Below, in pieces: positions 1 to 5,432 of a stretch of 8,931 nt of DNA (the stretch's first letter is position 1; every line of letters starts with the position of its first letter). The position numbers and the translations under genes were made by a program. Source of the DNA: Rhodoferax sp. UBA6134 (GTDB lineage Bacteria > Pseudomonadota > Gammaproteobacteria > Burkholderiales > Burkholderiaceae_C); NCBI GenBank assembly GCA_002422455.1, contig DIVK01000056.1, forward strand, positions 1,205 through 10,135, given 5' to 3'. A model generated the notes under the pieces. It made no database searches. It saw only the letters and a program-made list of their open reading frames with translations, and was not told where the DNA came from.

Positions 1-15
1 GGCGCGTTGGGCCAT
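1..15 (-). CDS. possible first codons of a leftward gene (partial)
   Basis: On the minus strand an ATG at 15-13 opens a frame that runs off the window after only five codons (M-A-Q-R-A). A purine-rich GGGGGA stretch about 8 nt upstream could serve as ribosome-binding site. A second ATG at 23-21 in another frame is an equal alternative. In many Burkholderiales the gene beside hemC in the opposite direction is ppc (phosphoenolpyruvate carboxylase), so this could be its start, but five codons cannot identify any protein. The call rests on gene order recalled from related genomes and may be wrong. Confidence 0.25.
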
Positions 16-72
16 GCTAGCATCCCCCGTTCCCCCAGGATGACCCGCCGGTCACAACTTTGAGCCCCGCGT

Positions 73-1026
73 ATGAGCAATTTGACGATCACGATAGCCA
101 CCCGAGAGAGCCGCCTGGCGTTGTGGCAGGCCCAACACGTCCAGGCGTTGCTGGAGCAGCGCGGGCACCAGGTGAGCCTGCTGGGCATGACCACCCGGGG
201 CGACCAGATTCTGGACCGCTCCCTGAGCAAGGTCGGCGGCAAGGGGTTGTTCGTGAAAGAACTGGAGGTGGCGCTGGAAGAAGGCCGGGCCGATCTGGCC
301 GTGCACTCGCTCAAGGACGTGCCGATGGCGCTGCCCGAGGGCTTCAGCCTGGCGTGCGTGATGGAGCGGGAGGACCCGCGCGATGCTTTTGTCTCCAACC
401 ACCATGCGACGCTGGCCAGTCTGCCGCCGGGTGCCGTGGTGGGCACCTCCAGCCTGCGGCGCATGGTCCTGTTGCGCGCCCGGCGTCCGGACCTGAGGAT
501 CGAGCCGTTGCGGGGCAACCTGGATACGCGACTGCGCAAGCTCGATGACGGACTGTACGATGCCATCGTGCTGGCGGCGGCCGGGCTGAAGCGCTTGGGT
601 CTGGGCTCGCGCATCCGTGATGTTTTCGAGCCGGCGGTGATGTTGCCGGCGGCGGGTCAGGGCGCGCTGGGGATTGAGGTTCGCACTGACCGCCCGGAGG
701 TGATCGCCGCGCTGGCGCCGCTGGCGCACCACACCACCTGGCTGGCGGTGGCGGCCGAGCGGGCGGTGAGCCGGGCCATGGGTGGCAGTTGTTCCATGCC
801 GCTGGCCGCGTTTGCCACACTCGACGCCGGTACGCTGACCATCGATGCGGCCTGGGGCGACCCGCAGGGCGTGCTGGCGCTGGCGGCTGTACGGATGAGC
901 GCACCCGCCGCCGATCTGGCCAGTGCCGCAGCGCTGGGCGCACGTGCTGCGGCCGCTTTGCGGGCCGACATTGCGGCCAAGGGGGGAGTCGTCCCGGTGC
1001 CGGACGAGCCCCAGGGCCCGGTTTGA
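73..1026 (+). CDS. hemC: Porphobilinogen deaminase (hydroxymethylbilane synthase)
   Basis: Cytoplasmic enzyme that joins four porphobilinogen molecules head to tail into hydroxymethylbilane, the linear tetrapyrrole precursor of heme. The 317-residue length matches the family (E. coli about 313). The N-terminus has the family pattern IATRESRLALWQAQ, with Arg11 in the substrate-binding position. Asp82 in HSLKDVP is the catalytic aspartate (E. coli Asp84). Cys240 in MGGSCSMPLA is the residue that carries the covalent dipyrromethane cofactor (E. coli Cys242). TSSLRR and LRGNLDTRLRKL, which bind acidic substrate side chains, are also present. All key residues look intact. The ATG at 73 gives the usual N-terminus. 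No strong Shine-Dalgarno sequence precedes it; the nearest AGGA (37-40) is too far away. The stop lies 2 nt before hemD, so the two are almost certainly co-transcribed and probably translationally coupled. Confidence 0.97.
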   Translation: MSNLTITIATRESRLALWQAQHVQALLEQRGHQVSLLGMTTRGDQILDRSLSKVGGKGLFVKELEVALEEGRADLAVHSLKDVPMALPEGFSLACVMEREDPRDAFVSNHHATLASLPPGAVVGTSSLRRMVLLRARRPDLRIEPLRGNLDTRLRKLDDGLYDAIVLAAAGLKRLGLGSRIRDVFEPAVMLPAAGQGALGIEVRTDRPEVIAALAPLAHHTTWLAVAAERAVSRAMGGSCSMPLAAFATLDAGTLTIDAAWGDPQGVLALAAVRMSAPAADLASAAALGARAAAALRADIAAKGGVVPVPDEPQGPV

Positions 1027-1028
1027 CC

Positions 1029-1889
1029 ATGCGCGTCATCGTCACCCGTCCTGAGCGCGAGGCGCAAGGATGGGTGCTTGACTTGTCCGCGGCGGGTTTT
1101 GATGCCGTGGCGCTCCCCCTGATCAAGGTAGGCCCGGTGGCTGATGCGGCCGGCTTGGCACGGGCCTGGCAGCGATTGGCTGAGTACGCGGGAGTGATGT
1201 TTGTCAGTGGCAACGCGGTGGAACAGTTTTTCGCCTCAAAACCAGCTTTGGCCCCTGGTTTTGGTTCGCAGGAAGCCATGAAAACCAGAGCCTGGGCGGT
1301 CGGTCCCGGCACCGCCCGGGCCTTGTTGCGGGCAGGCGTTGCGCCGAACCGATTGGATGCGCCACCCCAGGACGCCGGTCAATTTGATTCCGAAACCTTG
1401 TGGCAAGGGGTGAGTGCGCAGGTGCGACCGGGGGATCGGGTGCTGATCGTGCGCGGTGGCGACGCAGCGGGCGGTGCCGACGCCGGTGCCGGGCCAGGTG
1501 CCGGGCCAGGTGCCGGGCGCGAGTGGTTTGCCACCCGCGTGGTGCAGGCGGGCGGCCGGGTGGAGTTTGTGGTGGCTTACCAGCGCGGCGCACCTGAATT
1601 CAGTTCCGGGGCGCGTCAGCTGGCCGGCGCGGCGGCGACTGACGGGTCCGTCTGGCTGTTCAGCAGCACGCAGGCGCTCGCCAACCTGAGTGCCTGGCTG
1701 CCTGGGAAAAGCTGGGCCCAGGCGCGCGCGGTGGCGACGCACCCGCGGATTGCCGCGGCGGCAAAAAGAACCGGTTTTGGTGAGGTCTTTGAAACACGTC
1801 CGACGCTGCCCGACGTGGTGGCCACACTCCGGCGACTGGCATCAGCCGGGGTGCGGTCTACCGACCAGTGCTGCCCCCCGACACTTTAG
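1029..1889 (+). CDS. hemD: Uroporphyrinogen-III synthase
   Basis: Closes hydroxymethylbilane into a ring while inverting ring D, giving uroporphyrinogen III, the branch point for heme, siroheme and cobalamin. The family is very divergent, but the fold markers are present: MRVIVTRPEREA at the N-terminus, VMFVSGNAVEQFF (residues 56-68), AVGPGTARAL (90-99), RVLIVRGG (137-144), SVWLFSSTQALANL (207-220) and AVATHPRIAAAAKRTGF (234-250). The open frame extends further upstream, but ATG 1029 is chosen because it gives the standard N-terminus and lies 2 nt after the hemC stop. At 286 residues it is longer than usual (about 250-265). Part of the excess is a Gly/Ala/Pro repeat at residues 149-164 between the conserved RG and REW; the rest is a C-terminal extension ending QCCPPTL. 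It ends in TAG, in the same frame as hemX. Confidence 0.94.
   Translation: MRVIVTRPEREAQGWVLDLSAAGFDAVALPLIKVGPVADAAGLARAWQRLAEYAGVMFVSGNAVEQFFASKPALAPGFGSQEAMKTRAWAVGPGTARALLRAGVAPNRLDAPPQDAGQFDSETLWQGVSAQVRPGDRVLIVRGGDAAGGADAGAGPGAGPGAGREWFATRVVQAGGRVEFVVAYQRGAPEFSSGARQLAGAAATDGSVWLFSSTQALANLSAWLPGKSWAQARAVATHPRIAAAAKRTGFGEVFETRPTLPDVVATLRRLASAGVRSTDQCCPPTL
1473..1520 (+). repeat. 12-bp in-frame tandem repeat inside hemD
   Basis: Units of GGTGCCGGGCCA start at 1485 and 1497. A third, partial unit starts at 1509 and a degenerate unit (GGTGCCGACGCC) precedes them at 1473. Because the unit is 12 bp the reading frame is kept, and the protein reads GADA-GAGP-GAGP-GAGR (residues 149-164). The position corresponds to the short loop between the conserved VRG and REW segments of uroporphyrinogen-III synthases. 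The near-identity of the units suggests a recent slippage expansion. Confidence 0.85.
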
Positions 1890-1892
1890 AAT
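1887..1892 (+). promoter_or_regulatory. candidate -10 hexamer for hemX, overlapping the hemD stop
   Basis: TAGAAT matches the sigma-70 -10 consensus at five of six positions. It ends 6 nt before the hemX ATG, so a transcript from it would begin at or next to the start codon. No convincing -35 hexamer lies 16-18 nt upstream, and the hexamer includes the hemD stop codon, so it may be chance. If real, it would give a leaderless hemX mRNA in addition to read-through from hemC. Confidence 0.22.
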
Positions 1893-1898
1893 CGGGCG

Positions 1899-2960
1899 AT
1901 GAATTCTGATCCCGCCGTCGAAATAACCGTCCCCACGGGCGGGGACGCGCCCTTGCCGGGGCCGGCAGAGTCCGGCGCCCGAACGCCGTCGCGCGGGCTC
2001 ATCGTGAGCCTGGGTGTCGTGGCAGTGGCCGCCTTGCTGGGCAGTGGCTTGTTGTGGCAAAAGCTGTCCTCCATTCAGGAACAACTGGCGCGCCAGAGTG
2101 CCGATGCCGGCGCCCAGTCGGTCGAGGCGCGCGCCGTGGCCCGGCAGGCGCAGGAGCTGGCGCGCGAGACGGCGGCGCGGGTGGCTGTTTTTGAGGCGCG
2201 CCTGAGCGAAATCACGTTGCAGCGTACGCAGTTGGAAGAGCTGATGCAGAGCCTGTCGCGCTCACGGGATGAAAATCTGGTGGTGGACATTGAATCCTCC
2301 ATTCGTCTGGCTCAGCAGCAGGCCCAACTCACCGGCAGTGTGGAGCCCCTGCTGGCGGCGCTGAAAAGTGCGGAGCAGCGGGTGGCGAGGGCGGCACAGC
2401 CTCGCCTGGCGCCCCTGCAGAGGGCGATGGCGCGGGACATCGAGCGTGTCAGGTCGGCGGCTGTCAGTGACACGCCGGACCTGTTGATGAAACTGGATGA
2501 ACTGGTGCGTCTGGCGGATGAGCTGGTGCTGGCCAACGCGGTGGCGCCAACGGCCGTCCCGGCCGCCACCTGGCATCAGAGTGACGATGCTGCGTCCACC
2601 TGGTGGCAGCGCGGTTGGCTGCTGCTGCGCGACGAAGCACACCGTTTGCTGCGGGTCAGCCGCATTGAGCAGCCCGAGGCGGCATTGCTGTCGCCGGAGC
2701 AGTCTTTTTTCCTGCGCGAAAATTTCAAACTCAAGTTGCTCAATGCCCGGCTGGGGCTGCTGGCCCGGCAACTGGAGTCGGCACGGGCAGACTTGATGGC
2801 GGCCGCGATGTCGCTCAACAAATATTTCGACGCAACTTCACGCAAGACACAAACCGCCGCTGCCTTGTTGCAGCAGGTGCAGGGTCAGATGAAGACGCTG
2901 CAATTGCCCCGCGTGGATGAAACACTTGCAGCCCTCGCGACCGCGGCCGCCGGAAGGTAG
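1899..2960 (+). CDS. hemX: HemX-family membrane-anchored protein of the heme operon
   Basis: 353 residues. A Pro/Gly-rich cytoplasmic N-terminus is followed by one transmembrane helix (about residues 33-53) and a long Ala/Gln/Glu/Arg coiled-coil region (about 54-115). A mostly helical domain follows, with the HemX-like patterns DIESSIRLAQQQAQLTG, WWQRGWLLLRDEAHRLLRVSRI and SFFLRENFKLKLLNARLGLLARQ. The family is often labelled uroporphyrin-III C-methyltransferase, but I see no SAM-binding motif, so that label should not be trusted. Its role is unproven; a scaffold or membrane tether for tetrapyrrole intermediates is plausible from operon position. This HemX is not the B. subtilis protein of the same name. 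It starts 9 nt after hemD in the same frame. In some Burkholderia the two form one HemDX polypeptide. No strong Shine-Dalgarno sequence is visible. Confidence 0.9.
   Translation: MNSDPAVEITVPTGGDAPLPGPAESGARTPSRGLIVSLGVVAVAALLGSGLLWQKLSSIQEQLARQSADAGAQSVEARAVARQAQELARETAARVAVFEARLSEITLQRTQLEELMQSLSRSRDENLVVDIESSIRLAQQQAQLTGSVEPLLAALKSAEQRVARAAQPRLAPLQRAMARDIERVRSAAVSDTPDLLMKLDELVRLADELVLANAVAPTAVPAATWHQSDDAASTWWQRGWLLLRDEAHRLLRVSRIEQPEAALLSPEQSFFLRENFKLKLLNARLGLLARQLESARADLMAAAMSLNKYFDATSRKTQTAAALLQQVQGQMKTLQLPRVDETLAALATAAAGR
2952..2957 (+). promoter_or_regulatory. Shine-Dalgarno sequence of hemY
   Basis: GGAAGG inside the last codons of hemX, 5 nt before the hemY ATG at 2963. It is the clearest ribosome-binding site in the cluster and supports the chosen hemY start. 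Confidence 0.7.
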
Positions 2961-2962
2961 AC

Positions 2963-4249
2963 ATGCGGGCCGCCCTGTGGTTTCTGGCATTGTTTGGCGT
3001 GGCGGTGGCGGTCGCGCTTTTTGTCGGCAATAACCAGGGCAGCATCACGGTATTCTGGCCGCCGTACCGGGTGGATTTGTCCCTCAACCTGGTGCTGCTG
3101 CTGCTGGCCTTGTTGTTTTTGATTCTGCACGTGGCCTGGCGTGCGCTGGCGGCTCTGTTCGCCATGCCGGGCCATGCGCGTTCCTGGCGGATTCAGCATC
3201 AGGAACGTGCCATGTACGCTGCCTTGCTGGATGCCCTGTCGCATTTGCTGGCCGGGCGTTTCATCCGGGCCCGAAAAGCCGCCGAGGTGGTGCTGGCGCG
3301 GGAGAGCGCCATGACGCGCAGCGGTGAAACATTGCCCTGTTCGGGACGCCTGCGTGCCTTGTCGCACCTGCTGGCGGCCGAGAGCGCCCACGTGTTGCAG
3401 GACAAAACGGCGCGGGAGGAACATTTCCGTCTGGCGCTGGAGCAGGCTTCACGGCGTGGTGCGCAGGAGGTCCGTGAGGGGCTGCAGTTGGGCGCGGCCC
3501 GTTGGGCGCTTCAAGACCATGACACCCAGGGTGCGCTGCAGTGGCTCGATGATCTGCCGCAGGGCGCCGCCCGGCGAACCCTTGCGCTACGCATGCGCCT
3601 GAAGGCCGCACGAATGGCACGTCAGACACGCTCGGCGCTGGAAACAGCGCGTTTGCTGGCCAAGCACCGTGCTTTTTCCGAGGTGGCCGCGCAGGGAATT
3701 TTGCGTGGCCTGGCCCGGGAACTGATTTTGACAGCCCACGATCTGGATCAGTTGCAAGCCGTGTGGAACCAGTTGGACGGGGTGGAACGCGTCATGCCCG
3801 AAGTGGCCGTTGAGGCTGCCCAAAGATGGTTAAGTCTGGGTGGCGATGCCAACGTCGCCCGTACCTGGCTGCTGCCGGTCTGGGAGCGGATGGTGGCGCA
3901 GCCAGGCGCTCTGACGGACACGCAACGCATCGGTCTCGTTCGGGTTCTTGAGGGTGGTTTCAAGCTGGCGTCCGGTGCGCCGGAAGCGGTGTGGCTGACC
4001 CGGATCGAACAGGCGCAGATGGCCAGTCCAGGTGACGCCGCCCTGCAGTATCTGGCAGGCATTGCCTGCATGCAACTCCAGTTGTGGGGCAAGGCGCAAC
4101 AGTTGTTGATGCGTTCACTGCCGCGGCTGCAGGATGCCGGCCTGGAGCGCAGTGCCTGGCAGGCGTTGGCCGAACTGGCCGAGCGGCGGAACGACGCTGT
4201 CGCCGCAGCGCAGGCCTGGCAAAACGCGGCAAGGGCGGCCGCCGCGTGA
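2963..4249 (+). CDS. hemY: HemY, inner-membrane TPR-type protein of the heme operon
   Basis: 428 residues (E. coli HemY about 398). Two N-terminal membrane helices (about residues 4-22 and 39-62) flank a short loop GNNQGSITVFWPPYRVDLS, which is typical of the HemY N-terminal domain. The motif MPGHARSWR follows on the cytoplasmic side. The remainder is an all-helical tetratricopeptide-like array, clearest at the end (about 357-428, with LQYLAGIACMQLQLWGKAQQ and ALAELAERRNDAVAAAQAW). Such arrays bind other proteins, so a scaffold role for late heme enzymes is plausible but unproven. It is unrelated to the protoporphyrinogen oxidase called HemY in Gram-positives. It starts 2 nt after the hemX stop and is preceded by GGAAGG. 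No truncation or frameshift is seen. Confidence 0.93.
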   Translation: MRAALWFLALFGVAVAVALFVGNNQGSITVFWPPYRVDLSLNLVLLLLALLFLILHVAWRALAALFAMPGHARSWRIQHQERAMYAALLDALSHLLAGRFIRARKAAEVVLARESAMTRSGETLPCSGRLRALSHLLAAESAHVLQDKTAREEHFRLALEQASRRGAQEVREGLQLGAARWALQDHDTQGALQWLDDLPQGAARRTLALRMRLKAARMARQTRSALETARLLAKHRAFSEVAAQGILRGLARELILTAHDLDQLQAVWNQLDGVERVMPEVAVEAAQRWLSLGGDANVARTWLLPVWERMVAQPGALTDTQRIGLVRVLEGGFKLASGAPEAVWLTRIEQAQMASPGDAALQYLAGIACMQLQLWGKAQQLLMRSLPRLQDAGLERSAWQALAELAERRNDAVAAAQAWQNAARAAAA

Positions 4250-4274
4250 CCGGCCTGAAATTCAGGGCTATCAT
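4246..4274 (+). promoter_or_regulatory. candidate sigma-70 promoter for the GGDEF gene
   Basis: GTGACC (4246-4251, four of six to TTGACA, overlapping the hemY stop) is followed after exactly 17 nt by TATCAT (4269-4274, five of six to TATAAT). Transcription would begin around 4281-4284, at the ATG. The spacer contains a small palindrome, CCTGAA-A-TTCAGG (4254-4266), which could be an operator. The ATG has only a weak CGGG 3 nt upstream, consistent with a near-leaderless transcript or coupling to hemY. Consensus matching of this quality also occurs by chance. Confidence 0.33.
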
Positions 4275-4283
4275 GTCGGGCAT

Positions 4284-5357
4284 ATGACTACCCTGATCGA
4301 CCATGTCCTGAAGTTGTCCGACCATCGTGATCGGGACCTTCTGGAACTCACGCTGTCCAAGGCTGTGATTGATCTGCTTCCCGTTCAGCGCATTGTGATT
4401 GCACGGGTCATGACCGAAGAGGGTGAGCAGCGCTGGCTCGAAGTCGTCCGTCTGGATGCGAAAGGCGGCGGCAAGGTCGTTGACCCCTTGCGGGTTGAAT
4501 TCTCGACCCTGCCGCGCCTGGACGATGCGCCGGACCGGTTGCGTTGTCTGCAAAGCCGTGCCATGGTTGAGGTTGCCTGGGCCGGGGAGGAGGGTCCGCG
4601 CATCAGCCTGCTGCCCTTGTTTTCCGATTCACGCAAGGATGACGAAGGCGTGATCGAGGTGCATTCGGAAGCGGCACTGACTGCCGATGCACTGTTGACG
4701 ATCGAGCAGTTGCGGCGCATTTACCGCAACATGTATTTTCTGCTGGAGTACAGCGACCGCGATGCCCTGACCGGCCTGCTCAACCGTAAGTCACTGGACG
4801 ACGCGTTTTACAGCGCGGTTCTGGAAGAGCTCGCCGGCGTCACCGGCGAGTCCGTGATTGCGGGCCAGCCTGCGGGGCTGGAGCCGGAACGCCGTCACCG
4901 CGTGCCGGCCAATTACTGGCTGGGTTCGGTGGGTATTGACGACTTTGACCTGCTCAATGACAAGCATGGACATCTGATTGCGGAAGAATTGTTGTTGCTG
5001 GTAGCGCGCGTGATGAACAACACGTTTCGCACTTATGACCGCATTTACCGTTTCGGTGGTGAGCATTTCGGGGTGCTGATGCATTGCCCGGATGAAGCGC
5101 AGGTGCTGGCTACGTTCGAGCGTTTTCGCAGCAATGTCGAAAAATTCAATTTCCCGCAGGTGGGACGGGCGACGGTCAGTTGCGGTTTTACCCCCGTGAC
5201 GGCAGATGATTCACCCAGCAGTGCGCTCGAAAAAACAGAGCGGACACTCGATTTTGCCCGCAGGGACGGGAAAAACAGGGCGTATAGCCATCTTGACCTG
5301 ATGCGGCGGGGGGTTTTGGGAGAAGCTGTCAAATTCGGGGATGCTGATCTCTTCTGA
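4284..5357 (+). CDS. GAF-like/GGDEF-domain protein, probably a c-di-GMP-binding pseudo-cyclase
   Basis: 357 residues with no membrane segment. The N-terminal half (about 10-150) has a GAF-like pattern and is followed by a helical linker (LLTIEQLRRIYRNMYFLLEYSDRD) into a GGDEF domain opening with DALTGLLNR (160-168). Signature: FGGEHF (257-262), so the fourth position of GG(D/E)EF is His. The first metal-binding Asp of the usual D-I-D motif is Gly217 (VGIDDF). The base-contacting N is kept (Asn225), but the partner Asp is Glu234. The inhibitory-site RxxD is intact (Arg249 to Asp252). The loop before VGIDDF is about 20 residues longer than usual. These changes suggest little or no diguanylate cyclase activity and a receptor role; activity is not excluded. 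ATG 4284 is preferred because the earlier in-frame start at 4134 would overlap hemY by over 100 nt. The gene starts 34 nt after hemY and ends 5 nt before the terminator. Confidence 0.88.
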   Translation: MTTLIDHVLKLSDHRDRDLLELTLSKAVIDLLPVQRIVIARVMTEEGEQRWLEVVRLDAKGGGKVVDPLRVEFSTLPRLDDAPDRLRCLQSRAMVEVAWAGEEGPRISLLPLFSDSRKDDEGVIEVHSEAALTADALLTIEQLRRIYRNMYFLLEYSDRDALTGLLNRKSLDDAFYSAVLEELAGVTGESVIAGQPAGLEPERRHRVPANYWLGSVGIDDFDLLNDKHGHLIAEELLLLVARVMNNTFRTYDRIYRFGGEHFGVLMHCPDEAQVLATFERFRSNVEKFNFPQVGRATVSCGFTPVTADDSPSSALEKTERTLDFARRDGKNRAYSHLDLMRRGVLGEAVKFGDADLF

Positions 5358-5362
5358 ACGGG

Positions 5363-5413
5363 GTGGCACCCATGAAAAAGGGCACTTGACGTGCCCTTTT
5401 TCATGGGTGCCAC
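5363..5413. terminator. bidirectional intrinsic terminator (perfect 23-bp inverted repeat)
   Basis: Two perfectly complementary 23-nt arms (5363-5385 and 5391-5413) flank a 5-nt loop, TTGAC. The core GGGCAC/GTGCCC stem is followed by TTTTT on both strands, because the matching AAAAA lies on the other side of the core. It can therefore end the rightward GGDEF transcript and the leftward rne transcript. An outer 12-bp extension (GTGGCACCCATG with CATGGGTGCCAC) is additional. It starts 5 nt after the GGDEF stop and 19 nt beyond the rne stop. A weaker alternative stem, GGTGCC/GGCACC, lies at 5406-5422. Confidence 0.92.
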
Positions 5414-5432
5414 GAGGGCACCTGTTCATGAT

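Noticed and set aside
789..1028. 80-codon upstream extension of hemD
   Set aside because: The extension is a shadow of hemC in another frame. The family N-terminus begins at the ATG at 1029.
344..1312. 322-codon minus-strand open frame
   Set aside because: It lies antisense across hemC and hemD, whose conserved motifs are unmistakable; the translation is Pro/Arg/Ala-rich without motifs.
1877..1896. Hairpin CCCGA-(10 nt)-TCGGG across the hemD stop as a terminator
   Set aside because: Only five pairs, no T-tract, and it sits inside a tightly packed operon.
1899..2960. Annotating HemX as uroporphyrin-III C-methyltransferase
   Set aside because: The protein is a single-span membrane coiled-coil protein without the SAM-binding motifs of CobA/CysG methyltransferases; that name is a common database carry-over.
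4134..4283. 50-codon upstream extension of the GGDEF gene
   Set aside because: It overlaps the end of hemY and encodes Arg/Pro/Gly-rich sequence; the ATG at 4284 lies just after hemY and begins a plausible helix.
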